From a bacterium (GTDB lineage: Bacteria > Bacillota_I > Bacilli_A > RFN20 > CAG-826), in NCBI GenBank assembly GCA_004561785.1, contig SFUB01000018.1:1-20415 (forward strand): 20,415 nucleotides of DNA. The letters are read 5' to 3'. Under the pieces are notes generated by a model that did no database searches, was not told the origin of the DNA, and worked only from the letters and a program-made list of their open reading frames with translations. This document shows, piece after piece, positions 1 to 6,744 of the stretch. The translations under genes and the position numbers were made by a program. Numbering within the stretch: the first letter of the stretch is position 1; every line of letters starts with the position of its first letter.

Positions 1-78
1 AAATCCGATTCCCATTCATGTTATTTTTCCCATTTCCAGATTCCATTATAGCTAGGCGTATGTAAAAGTAAATATATC

Positions 79-93
79 GGAATAAAATATTCC
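79..93. repeat. operator-like inverted repeat
   Basis: A perfect 6-bp inverted repeat, GGAATA-aaa-TATTCC, lies in A+T-rich DNA about 90 bases upstream of the first recognisable promoter. Its size and symmetry resemble a repressor operator, but A+T-rich DNA gives such repeats by chance, and no regulator is encoded nearby. Confidence 0.2.
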
Positions 94-176
94 AAAATAT
101 ATGTTTTCATCTCTTGGAATAAGGGGCAAAACCATTTTTACTAGAGATACCAGCAAACGTTGGATAAATACCCCCA

Positions 177-186
177 TGGTATAAAT
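177..186 (+). promoter_or_regulatory. extended -10 promoter for the structured RNA / small ORF
   Basis: TGG followed by TATAAAT is a near-perfect extended -10 element. No good -35 is present at 17 bases, as is common for extended -10 promoters. Initiation 6-8 bases downstream would fall at about 192-194, directly before the first stem of the structured RNA that starts at 195. This agreement supports both features. Confidence 0.55.
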
Positions 187-192
187 TCCTCC

Positions 193-278
193 GCCAAACA
201 ATCAGAGACGGTTGGGAGGCGGCTCTGGTTGTTTGACGATAACCCTTCCCTCGGGACGCCTCCCAACAGTCGGAAGGG
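193..278 (+). ncRNA. predicted pseudoknot leader RNA
   Basis: Three pairings are visible. Stem 1 joins 195-207 to 223-235 (13 bp, one G-U). Its 15-base loop holds 211-221 (GTTGGGAGGCG), which is perfectly complementary to 257-267 (CGCCTCCCAAC), giving an H-type pseudoknot or an alternative hairpin. Separately, CCCTTCC at 243-249 can pair with GGAAGGG at 272-278, which contains the probable ribosome site of the 49-codon ORF at 285. The RNA would start at about 193. I recognise no known riboswitch class. It could be a cis-regulatory leader or a small RNA in its own right. Confidence 0.5.
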
Positions 279-284
279 ATTTTT

Positions 285-434
285 ATGTTGGACAAAACGG
301 CGGTCGAATCCATGACCGACGAGGAGATTTCCAAAGCGATCGATCTGCTTGTCTCGGAGGCCTCGGGGCGAGAGCTGGAGGCTTCAAGATTCCGAAAGGC
401 CTCTTTGGCTAAATCCAGCAAAAGGAACCCGTAA
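285..434 (+). CDS. hypothetical 49-aa protein
   Basis: ATG to TAA, 49 codons. The protein has an acidic, probably helical N-terminal half (residues 11-32, including MTDEEISKAIDLLVSEASGR) and a basic C-terminus ending KSSKRNP. Codons (tcc, gcc, gag, gtc, atc) match the neighbouring genes. GGAAGGG lies about 6 bases before the ATG. It follows a promoter and a strongly structured leader that can mask this ribosome site, so translation may be conditional. I do not recognise a family. It could be a real small protein, a regulatory leader peptide, or a fragment. The opposite strand is also open here, but it lacks a comparable promoter and start. Confidence 0.45.
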   Translation: MLDKTAVESMTDEEISKAIDLLVSEASGRELEASRFRKASLAKSSKRNP

Positions 435-619
435 TCAAAACACATCCGTGGAATTTAGCTTCCTTTGAAGCGTCTTCTCAGCCAAACGTGGAATACAGTC
501 TTTGATTTTCGTTGTAGGTCCAATCTTCCTGCTTCTAAATTTGACTACAAATCCCAGTTCATGTTTCAACCGTTTTCGGTGTTTTGAACTCTAAATGGGT
601 AGAATCGCAAAGAAAACTC

Positions 620-1912
620 CTAAACAATCATCAAAGCGGCTAAGGACGCCAATAGGGACGGCAGGGATATCGCCACCCCATAAAGGCAGAACTTCCCAAA
701 GGAAAAGGAAACGCCGTGGTCTTTGAGAATACCCATCCAAAGGATCCCGGCAAGCGCCCCAAGAGGGGTCAAGATCGCGCCTAGATTGCTGGAGGCGATG
801 CAGGCGAACAGAGCTTGGCTTGGGGCGTTCGACAAGCTCAAGACGTCTCCGAAGAGGACCGACATCGGGAGGTTGTTCATGACGTTCGCGGACAAAAAGG
901 AAGCCAGCCCATATCCCCAGACGGGGGAGAATTGATTGAGCCAGCTCCCAAAGTCCAGGCTAAGGCCGACGGAAGAGAAGGCCATCACGATCCCAAACAT
1001 GGAAAGCAAGAAAGGGGCGAGGGTGAAAGGGAGACGCTTCAACGAGGAAAGAAGCAAAATCGGCTTGGTCTTGAGAGAAAGGGACCGGAAGAGGGCCAAA
1101 ATCAGCAGCAAGCCCGCCCCGATGGAGGCGAAGATCCACATGGGGAGGTCGAGGAAGCCACTTAAGGCCATGAGGACGGTGGCTCCCAAAAGGATGACCA
1201 ATGAAGAAATGAGGAGGAAAGGATCTCCCAAACGGGTTTTCTTTTGCTCAACCTCGATTTTGCCTTTGAGTTTCTTTTGGAAGAGCAAAAGCATGAAGGA
1301 AAGACTAGCAAGGGAAGCGAACACGGTGGGCAAGGCCATCTTGGATAGGTAGGAAACGAAATCCAGGCCGAATTTTGAAGCTAAGTAGACGTTGGTCGGA
1401 TTCCCGAAGATGAAGAGCATCGACCATGTGTTGGCGGCGACGAATTCGCAGACGAGATACGGGATCGGATCGATCTTGGCTTCCTTGGCGAAGCAAAGCA
1501 GGAAGGGCGTGAAGGTCAAAATGACGATGTCGTTGGAGGTGAAGGTCGTCAGGATCGAGCACAGGGCGTACAAAGACAAGAATAAGGCGAACTGGGATCC
1601 TTTGGCCTTTTGGACCATCTTGTCGGCGAGGAAGGCAAAAAAGCCCACCTCATCCAAAACGGTGGAGATGAAGGCCATCGAGAAGAAGAGGGCCAGGATC
1701 TCCAAGGGGTTCATGGCCCCTCCCTGGATTAGGCCGCCGAAATAATCCTCGGGCTTGAGGAGCCCAAAGCAAAGAAGCAAGAGAAGCCCCAATAAGGGAG
1801 GAAGGTAGAACGTGGAGAAACGGTGCCCCTTGATGCGGAAACTCGGCCAAAACAAGAGGCAGAGCAGCATCCCAAGGATCGATATTGAAGCCAAGGCCAC
1901 CACTGCAATCAC
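620..1912 (-). CDS. ArsB/NhaD-type (ion transporter superfamily) anion permease
   Basis: 430 aa, very hydrophobic, with about ten to twelve membrane segments. Family signatures are clear: TSNDIVILT at residues 125-133, NTWSMLFIFGNPTN at 161-174, and in the C-terminal half NVMNNLPMSVLF and ILTPLGALAGILW. These match the duplicated halves of ArsB/NhaD/CitM-like permeases. The substrate (arsenite, a dicarboxylate or another anion) cannot be told, and no arsenic genes are nearby, so the name arsB is not justified. The start is GTG; no earlier ATG, GTG or TTG exists before an in-frame TAA. There is no ribosome site, but TAAGAT ends 7 bases before the GTG, suggesting a leaderless message. No convincing terminator follows the TAG stop. 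Confidence 0.88.
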   Translation of the reverse strand: MIAVVALASISILGMLLCLLFWPSFRIKGHRFSTFYLPPLLGLLLLLCFGLLKPEDYFGGLIQGGAMNPLEILALFFSMAFISTVLDEVGFFAFLADKMVQKAKGSQFALFLSLYALCSILTTFTSNDIVILTFTPFLLCFAKEAKIDPIPYLVCEFVAANTWSMLFIFGNPTNVYLASKFGLDFVSYLSKMALPTVFASLASLSFMLLLFQKKLKGKIEVEQKKTRLGDPFLLISSLVILLGATVLMALSGFLDLPMWIFASIGAGLLLILALFRSLSLKTKPILLLSSLKRLPFTLAPFLLSMFGIVMAFSSVGLSLDFGSWLNQFSPVWGYGLASFLSANVMNNLPMSVLFGDVLSLSNAPSQALFACIASSNLGAILTPLGALAGILWMGILKDHGVSFSFGKFCLYGVAISLPSLLASLAALMIV

Positions 1913-1919
1913 GCGCGAA

Positions 1920-1925
1920 ATCTTA
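1920..1925 (-). promoter_or_regulatory. -10 element at permease start (leaderless)
   Basis: Read on the minus strand, TAAGAT is followed by 7 bases and then the GTG start, putting the likely transcription start on the start codon. The -35 position falls in the T-run of the upstream terminator and is poor. The terminator at 1942-1974 means the permease needs a promoter in this short gap. Confidence 0.4.
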
Positions 1926-1941
1926 TGCCTTTTGTCCCTGC

Positions 1942-1974
1942 AAAAAAAGCCCCAGGACCAGAATCCTGAGGCTT
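1942..1974 (-). terminator. strong intrinsic terminator
   Basis: On the minus strand an 11-bp stem (AAGCCTCAGGA with TCCTGGGGCTT, one G-U) encloses a 6-base loop and runs into seven T. It closes a minus-strand transcript that comes from the remnant gene at about 2139-1992, not from the permease that follows. Confidence 0.85.
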
Positions 1975-1991
1975 AGGCGGCAGAAGGAGGA

Positions 1992-2139
1992 TCAGAGCAT
2001 GGCGGAGGCGCCGGCGACGATTCAGCAGTCCAAGATCGCGATCAGCAAGGCGCCGGCATAGACATTGCCGGATTTGCGGCAGAAGATCATCGCCAGGAGC
2101 GAGGATGGCCAAACGATCGGTTTGACTATTTTTTTCCAT
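1992..2139 (-). pseudogene. remnant of a small membrane-protein gene
   Basis: ATG at 2139-2137 is followed by GAA and a run of seven A in all. If one A is skipped, the frame reads MEKIVKPIVWPSSLLAM, then IFCRKSGNVYAGALLIAILDC, an in-frame TGA at 2024-2022, then IVAGASAML and a TGA stop. The KSGNVYAGAL stretch followed by a hydrophobic helix, with the TGA where a Trp would fit, resembles the last membrane segment of some Firmicutes membrane proteins; that comparison is from memory. GGAGG lies 12 bases before the ATG, and a strong terminator follows the stop. I read it as a once-expressed gene, or C-terminal piece, broken by a one-base change in the A-run and a Trp-to-stop change. Without the skip, the ATG frame is an unconvincing Arg-rich ORF. 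Confidence 0.4.
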
Positions 2140-2150
2140 AACTATATTTA
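2122..2150 (+). promoter_or_regulatory. candidate upstream promoter of glycerate kinase
   Basis: TTGACT at 2122-2127 and TATTTA at 2145-2150 are separated by exactly 17 bases; TATATT at 2143-2148 is an alternative -10. A transcript would start near 2157 and give a leader of about 43 bases without a ribosome site. Confidence 0.5.
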
Positions 2151-2187
2151 GCCTCCGCTCTTTATATTGCAGCTTTCCAGAAAAGCG

Positions 2188-2193
2188 CATAAT
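2188..2193 (+). promoter_or_regulatory. -10 element adjacent to glxK start (leaderless)
   Basis: CATAAT ends 6 bases before the ATG at 2200, so a transcript from it would begin at or next to the start codon. A -35-like TTGCAG sits at 2167-2172 with a short 15-base spacer. This may be a second promoter below the TTGACT/TATTTA one. Confidence 0.4.
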
Positions 2194-2199
2194 GCTTTT

Positions 2200-3279
2200 A
2201 TGAAAACCGTTTTGTTGGCCTCCGATTCTTTCAAAGGCACCCTTTCCAGCAAGGAAATCATCGAAATCGCGGAGGCAGTCATCCGAGAACGTTTCTCTTC
2301 GGAATGGAGCCTCGATGCCTTGGAAATCGCCGATGGGGGCGAGGGGACGCTGGATGCCCTTTCCAAGGTCTTGGGCGGAGAAAGGGTTGAGGTTCCTACT
2401 CTAGACGCGGAAGGGAACGCGGTTCAGGCCCCGCTCCTTTTGCGGGGGGACGAAGCCTATTTAGAGGTCGCCTCCATCGTGGGGCTTCCCATGATCAAAG
2501 GATCCATCGACCCCTTAAAGCGTTCTACGCGCGGGCTCGCCGTCCTTATAAAAGAAGCAATCCATAGGGGTGCGAAGAAAATAACCGTCGGCTTAGGCGG
2601 GTCCTCTACCTCCGAGATGGGGATTGGGATGCTCCAAGAATTGGGGCTCGATTTCCATACGGAGGAGAAAGTCACGATGGCGAACGTCGATACGATCCAA
2701 AAGCTATCCTGGGGCCAACTCCCCAAGAACATCGCCGGGGTGAGGTTTACCTGCTTAAGTGACGTGAACAGCCCCCTTCTTGGAGAAAATGGGGCCGTCA
2801 AAGCGTACGGGCCTCAGAAAGGCTATGGGCCTTATATCGAAGGGATGGAAGCCAAAATGGGGCATCTTGCTTCGCTAAGCGAATCGCTTCTACGCAAAGA
2901 CTTCTCCTCCTTCCCCGGCGCCGGGGCTGCTGGGGGGCTGGGATTTGCCTTCAAGGCTTTCTTGGGGGCGGACCTCATCTCTGGGATCGACGCGGTTTTG
3001 GATCTCTGTCGCTTCCAGCAGAAGGCAGAAAAGGCTGATCTCGTCATCACGGGCGAGGGCTGCTTCGATCGTCAATCGGTCCAGGGTAAGGCGATTTCGG
3101 GCATTTCAAAGCGAACAGACCCTCGGAAGCTCGTCATCCTCTGCGGCAAGAGCAAAATGCCCTCCTTCCCTCTTCCCGTCTATGAGACTTCCAGGCCCGG
3201 GGAGAGTTTTGAGGAAATCAAATCTCACGCGAAGGAAGAATACGCATCCGCGTTGGCTGGGATCCTTGAATCCCGTTAG
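2200..3279 (+). CDS. glxK: glycerate kinase (GlxK/GarK family)
   Basis: 359 aa. Phosphorylates D-glycerate with ATP in the cytoplasm, feeding phosphoglycerate into glycolysis; whether the 2- or 3-phosphate forms cannot be read from sequence. Family signatures: ASDSFKGTLSS at residues 7-17, DGGEGTLDAL at 45-54, the Gly/Ser-rich GLGGSSTSEMGIGML at 131-145, GAAGGLGFAFKAFLGADL from about 241, and VITGEGCFDRQSVQGKA from about 282. The length is slightly under the usual 370-380 aa but all conserved blocks are present. The ATG at 2200 is chosen because conservation begins at MKTVLLASDS; the frame stays open upstream with a TTG at 2167. No ribosome site is visible. Single-gene unit, divergent from the remnant gene and closed by a terminator. 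Confidence 0.93.
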   Translation: MKTVLLASDSFKGTLSSKEIIEIAEAVIRERFSSEWSLDALEIADGGEGTLDALSKVLGGERVEVPTLDAEGNAVQAPLLLRGDEAYLEVASIVGLPMIKGSIDPLKRSTRGLAVLIKEAIHRGAKKITVGLGGSSTSEMGIGMLQELGLDFHTEEKVTMANVDTIQKLSWGQLPKNIAGVRFTCLSDVNSPLLGENGAVKAYGPQKGYGPYIEGMEAKMGHLASLSESLLRKDFSSFPGAGAAGGLGFAFKAFLGADLISGIDAVLDLCRFQQKAEKADLVITGEGCFDRQSVQGKAISGISKRTDPRKLVILCGKSKMPSFPLPVYETSRPGESFEEIKSHAKEEYASALAGILESR

Positions 3280-3328
3280 GCGGTTCGTCCTTGAGAGGCG
3301 GAATTTTTAGCATATTTCCCCTCCAAAA

Positions 3329-3360
3329 CGGCATCCCTCCAAAGGGATAAGCCGCTTTTT
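3329..3360 (+). terminator. terminator after glxK
   Basis: CGGC-ATCCCT pairs with AGGGAT-(aa)-GCCG around a CCAA loop, followed by C and five T. It lies 50 bases after the glxK stop. Confidence 0.75.
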
Positions 3361-3451
3361 GCGGATTTTTCCTATTCTTCTTTTGAAAGCGGCGCTTCAA
3401 AAAGATAGAAAGAGGGGGCTTTTTCTTTCCCTTAAGTTTTTCCGCTGGTCT

Positions 3452-3554
3452 ATCATATATGATGGCCTGGACGAGAAAAGGCAAAAGGACTTCCGAAACC
3501 CCTTGCCATGAAAGCCCTTACATTGTAGGATAACAGGCCCCCTTGAAAGGAGGG
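3452..3554 (+). promoter_or_regulatory. promoter palindrome and structured leader of the nucleoside kinase
   Basis: ATCATATATGAT at 3452-3463 is a perfect 12-bp palindrome containing two overlapping -10-like hexamers (TATCAT, TATGAT), so it may be both -10 and operator. Downstream, GGCCTG (3464-3469) pairs with CAGGCC (3534-3539), enclosing a smaller GGCAA/TTGCC hairpin (3480-3484 with 3513-3517). The pyrimidine stretch right after it (about 3538-3544) can fold onto the ribosome site AAAGGAGGG at 3546-3554. Two further A/T-rich hairpins (3381-3402 and about 3410-3430) lie upstream. This looks like a regulated leader of no class I recognise. Confidence 0.35.
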
Positions 3555-3563
3555 ACGATAACT

Positions 3564-5216
3564 ATGGCATTCACCCTTACGTTTGAAAGCGGAGAAAAGA
3601 GAACCTTCGACAAAAAGGTTTCCCTTTTGTCTTTGCTAGAAGGACATAATCCCGATTTGAAATACATCGCCGCAGAGGTCAACAACGTGACCCGCGAGCT
3701 GACTTACGAAGTCTATTACGACGCGGACATCCGCTTCCTGACCCTTTCGGATTCCACCGCTTCCAAAATCTATGAGGCCACTCTTCGTTACGTGGTCGCG
3801 ATGGCCTTTGCGAGAACCTACCCCGACCTTAAGATCCGCTTCGCCTACAATGTCTCCCGCTGCGTGTCGATCCATTTGCTGAATCCGGGCGCGACCTCCA
3901 CCACGGCGATGCTCCTGAAAGTGCGCCACGAGATCGATTCGATCATCGAACAGAACCTTCCCTTGAAGAGAATAATCGTCTCCAACGAAGAAGCCAGCAA
4001 GGTCTATCAGGAAAGGGGCTTCTTGGATAAACTCGATATCCTCCAGTACCGCCCGGAGAAGACCGTCCACCTCTATTCCTGCGGGGACTATCTGAACTAC
4101 ATGTATTCAAGGATGCTCCCCTCCACCGGGTATCTTAAGAATTTCAAATTAAGGCTATACGCACCCGGATTTTTGCTTCAATATCCCCGCGCCGAATGCA
4201 AGGGCGAGATCCCGCCCTTCAAAGACGCGCCGACGTTCAACCGCGTCTTGAAGGAAAGCCATGACTGGGCCAAAACGGTCGGAGCCAGCACCGTCGCGAT
4301 GATCAACGCTCAGATCAAAGAGAACGGCCCCATCGACTTCATCAATATGTGCGAAGCCCGCCATAACCGCATGCTCTGCGAACTGGGCCAGATGATTGAG
4401 GACTCCATCGACGAGATCTCCCTCATCTGCGTCGCCGGCCCTTCTTCTTCCGGCAAAACAACCTTCGCGAATCGCCTCCGCATCGAGTTGCTTTCCCGAG
4501 GCATCAAGCCGATCCGCATCTCGATCGACGATTACTATAAGCGCGATAAAGACATGCCCAAGAACGAAGATGGGGAGCCCGATTACGAATCCATCGACGC
4601 GTTGGACCTCGCCTTGTTCAACCAGAACATGGTCGACCTCATCTCCGGCGAGACCGTCACCTTGCCGAAGTTCGATTTTCAACAAGGCAAACGAGTCCCC
4701 GGAAGGACTCTCCACGTCGGCAAAAACGAGCCCATCATCATCGAGGGCATCCATGCTTTGAACGACCGCATGGCCCCCGACATTCCGAACTCCAACAAAT
4801 TCAAGATTTTCATCGCCCCTCAGGCTCAGATCAACCTCGATGACCACAACCCCCTTTCTTTGACCGATCTCCGCCTGATCCGCCGCATCGTCCGCGACTT
4901 CAAGTTCCGCGCCTCCTCCGCGGAAGAGACCCTATCCATGTGGCCTAACGTCAGGAAGGGCGAATTCCGCTGGATCTACGACACTCAGGAGGGCAGCGAT
5001 TACGTCTACAACTCCATGCTTTCCTATGAGCTTCCGGTCATGAAGAAATACGCGATGCCCCTCTTGGAGAAGATCGATAAGGATTCCCCCTACTATCCCA
5101 CCGCGATGAGGCTCATGCGCATGCTCAAGTTCTTCGTGGACATGGATGACGAATGGATCCCGAGCAACTCCCTTATGCGCGAATTCATCGGCGGCAGCTG
5201 CTACGCGGACGTGTGA
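3564..5216 (+). CDS. nucleoside (uridine) kinase with N-terminal TGS/ThrRS-like region
   Basis: 550 aa. Residues 1-60 resemble a TGS domain, and about 60-230 resemble the second additional domain of threonyl-tRNA synthetase. A uridine-kinase-type P-loop domain follows: VAGPSSSGKTTFANRL with GPSSSGKTT at 292-300, then ISIDDYYKRDKDMP about 25 residues later, and IIIEGIHALND. This two-part arrangement at about 550 aa is the usual Firmicutes 'nucleoside kinase'. It is expected to phosphorylate uridine/cytidine or a related nucleoside; the role of the front half is unknown. The ATG at 3564 is chosen because AAAGGAGGG ends 9 bases before it; a TTG at 3543 is also in frame but lies upstream of that site. 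Ends with TGA and two tandem terminators. Monocistronic. Confidence 0.9.
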   Translation: MAFTLTFESGEKRTFDKKVSLLSLLEGHNPDLKYIAAEVNNVTRELTYEVYYDADIRFLTLSDSTASKIYEATLRYVVAMAFARTYPDLKIRFAYNVSRCVSIHLLNPGATSTTAMLLKVRHEIDSIIEQNLPLKRIIVSNEEASKVYQERGFLDKLDILQYRPEKTVHLYSCGDYLNYMYSRMLPSTGYLKNFKLRLYAPGFLLQYPRAECKGEIPPFKDAPTFNRVLKESHDWAKTVGASTVAMINAQIKENGPIDFINMCEARHNRMLCELGQMIEDSIDEISLICVAGPSSSGKTTFANRLRIELLSRGIKPIRISIDDYYKRDKDMPKNEDGEPDYESIDALDLALFNQNMVDLISGETVTLPKFDFQQGKRVPGRTLHVGKNEPIIIEGIHALNDRMAPDIPNSNKFKIFIAPQAQINLDDHNPLSLTDLRLIRRIVRDFKFRASSAEETLSMWPNVRKGEFRWIYDTQEGSDYVYNSMLSYELPVMKKYAMPLLEKIDKDSPYYPTAMRLMRMLKFFVDMDDEWIPSNSLMREFIGGSCYADV

Positions 5217-5244
5217 GCGGATCGCCAAATCTTCGTCCAAAGCC

Positions 5245-5269
5245 AAGCGCCCTCGTTGGGGCGCTTTTT
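5245..5269 (+). terminator. terminator after nucleoside kinase
   Basis: A 9-bp stem (AAGCGCCC with GGGCGCTT and flanking A-T pairs) with a 6-base loop, followed by a T-run. It lies about 30 bases after the stop. Confidence 0.85.
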
Positions 5270-5274
5270 CTTCC

Positions 5275-5324
5275 GCGGCAATTTGACGGGCGCTTCAGCA
5301 GAAATGAATTTATGCCGCTTTTTT
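5275..5324 (+). terminator. second, weaker tandem terminator
   Basis: GCGGCA (5275-5280) pairs with TGCCGC (5313-5318), followed directly by six T. The loop is long (32 bases), so it is weaker than the first. Confidence 0.45.
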
Positions 5325-5611
5325 GGATTCGAAGAATGCGATTTCTGCATGCCTCATCCCGGCTCTTTTCGGCCACAAGGGATGGAGAGATAGATCCCGA
5401 TTGGCTATTGAGCATCCTCAAAGCAGCCAAAATCGGCACTTCAGAGTGAGTGAAGCATTGCTTCATTCTTGGAGTTTTATTCCTTTTCGCGTGGCTTTCC
5501 ATCTCGAGTCACCGCCCCTCCCCATCCGGTTTTTGAGGCGGTAAAGGATGGCTTATCCAGAAACGGTACGCCCGAAGGCATATCGTTGAAGCGAGTCAAA
5601 ACCCTTCAACG
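5325..5611. other. gene-free region with a series of hairpins
   Basis: No convincing gene on either strand. Four inverted repeats follow each other. 5397-5436: a 10-bp stem with a 2-base bulge, plus an inner 5-bp TTGAG/CTCAA stem with a CATC loop. 5448-5468: GAGTGAAGC against GCTTCATTC, overlapping a competing CTTCA/TGAAG pairing at 5439-5455. 5511-5542: ACCGCC with GGCGGT. 5584-5611: CGTTGAAG with CTTCAACG, directly beyond the stop of the minus-strand gene. None has an adjacent T-run. A structured RNA or remnant sequence is possible. I find no RNase P, tmRNA, SRP or 6S signatures. Confidence 0.35.
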
Positions 5612-6730
5612 TTATTTTCCGTTTTCTTTGCCTAGACGCAGGAAGGCTTGTTTCTGAACGTTGTAGCAGACCGTCAATTGGTCGAAATAGAGATGCCTCA
5701 TCCTAAGGTAGGCCTGGCGCTGCTCCTCAGAGACGGTGGACATATAGAGGCTAGAGAAAATCTTTTCCAGGCGGAAGAAGGATTCATAGAGGTTCAAAGA
5801 GGAGACCAGGTAGAAATAGTCTTTCTTCGAATAGATGAGCAAAGGGGAGCTGTGGGCGATTTCGCTCGACATCTCGTAGACCTTCGAATAGACAGATAAT
5901 CCAGCCACCCGTTCGACGCCGTCTCGGAAGTTGAACTTGAAGCCTTCCATCTTCATGACATCCTTCACGCCCAAAAGCCAGCCATATTCGATGTAACGTT
6001 TCATGTCTTTGCTCTTGAGGCCGACCTCTTTCATGCCGTCCTTGATTTCAAGGAAAATAGCGTCGGTCTCTTCTTTCGAGGGAATCCCCCCGCGGAAGGC
6101 GACCGCGTAGGTGAGGTGGCGGTTGTATCTTTCGATCACGGATGAGCCGTGCTTGACGATGACCTGCAGGATGCACTCGTTCTCATGAAGCGTCCTCCAG
6201 GTGGAGAAGGCCTCGGTCTCGAATCCGGATTCCAAAAGCATCGAGACGCATTTGGCCATCTGGAAGCCTTTGTTCATGATGTCGACGACGAGGGTTTCCT
6301 GGGGGTTCCCTTGCTTATAATGGGAAAGCATCCCCAAGATGAAATTGAGATAGAGATCCAAAGTCGAGGAAACCGGGGAATAACGGTTGGTGAAGCTCCC
6401 CATCCGATAGGCCAGATGCTCGTTGGTGAAGTATTTGTCCATCGAGATGGAGGCGATCATGGCGAGGTAATCCTCTTTTTCCGCGATCTCTTCTTGCTTG
6501 GCCTCGGGATGGGTGGCCAAATAGAAGGAATGTTCGTTGGCAATATACAAAGAAAGCTGGGCGGGGTTGATGCTCATCTTGGCGATCGAGGGGGACACGT
6601 CTCCCAAAGAGGCCGCCCCTTCTTGGCAATAGGAATAGCAGCGGAAAAGGAAATCGCGGCTCAAAGAGGCGGGAACCCCAAGGGCGTCCAGCATCAAGGA
6701 ATAACGGATTTTCTCGCTGTCTTTGTCCAT
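5612..6730 (-). CDS. DUF5677-like hypothetical protein
   Basis: 372 aa, soluble, helical, without signal peptide or clear membrane segments. Residues 173-186 (EAFSTWRTLHENEC, in a region rich in Arg, Glu and aromatic residues) and 286-296 (EMSSEIAHSSP) resemble the Arg/Glu core and the 'S...H.S' block that I associate with the DUF5677 family, whose function is not established. The assignment is from memory. The start at 6730 is the only ATG fitting the conserved length. There is no ribosome site; TAAGAT ends 8 bases before the ATG, suggesting a leaderless message. Single gene; the hairpin at 5584-5611 begins right at its stop codon and may shape the 3' end. Confidence 0.65.
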   Translation of the reverse strand: MDKDSEKIRYSLMLDALGVPASLSRDFLFRCYSYCQEGAASLGDVSPSIAKMSINPAQLSLYIANEHSFYLATHPEAKQEEIAEKEDYLAMIASISMDKYFTNEHLAYRMGSFTNRYSPVSSTLDLYLNFILGMLSHYKQGNPQETLVVDIMNKGFQMAKCVSMLLESGFETEAFSTWRTLHENECILQVIVKHGSSVIERYNRHLTYAVAFRGGIPSKEETDAIFLEIKDGMKEVGLKSKDMKRYIEYGWLLGVKDVMKMEGFKFNFRDGVERVAGLSVYSKVYEMSSEIAHSSPLLIYSKKDYFYLVSSLNLYESFFRLEKIFSSLYMSTVSEEQRQAYLRMRHLYFDQLTVCYNVQKQAFLRLGKENGK

Positions 6731-6738
6731 GCCACTTC

Positions 6739-6744
6739 ATCTTA
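6739..6744 (-). promoter_or_regulatory. -10 element at the DUF5677-like gene (leaderless)
   Basis: Minus strand TAAGAT, 8 bases before the ATG at 6730. It is the same hexamer as at the permease start. The -35 match is poor (TTTCTT at 16 bases). Confidence 0.4.

Noticed and set aside
107..445. 112-codon minus-strand frame over the pseudoknot RNA
   Set aside because: No ribosome site or promoter; the plus strand has the promoter, structure and small ORF. Its composition is not protein-like.
620..1912. Naming the permease arsB as an arsenite pump
   Set aside because: The family signature is shared by several anion transporters, and no arsR, arsA or arsC is nearby.
1992..2141. TGA read as Trp (alternative genetic code)
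   Set aside because: TGA ends nucleoside kinase, glpK, pepP, yigZ, CPBP and TraX at the expected lengths, with start signals of the next gene right at the stop in several cases.
4155..4847. 230-codon minus-strand frame opposite the nucleoside kinase
   Set aside because: Asp/Val/Gly-rich mirror of a well-conserved kinase; no independent evidence.
5325..5611. RNase P, tmRNA, SRP or 6S RNA
   Set aside because: Looked for their conserved cores (for example the GGTCAGG...GGAAGCAGCC type of SRP RNA and the tmRNA tRNA-like ends) and found none.
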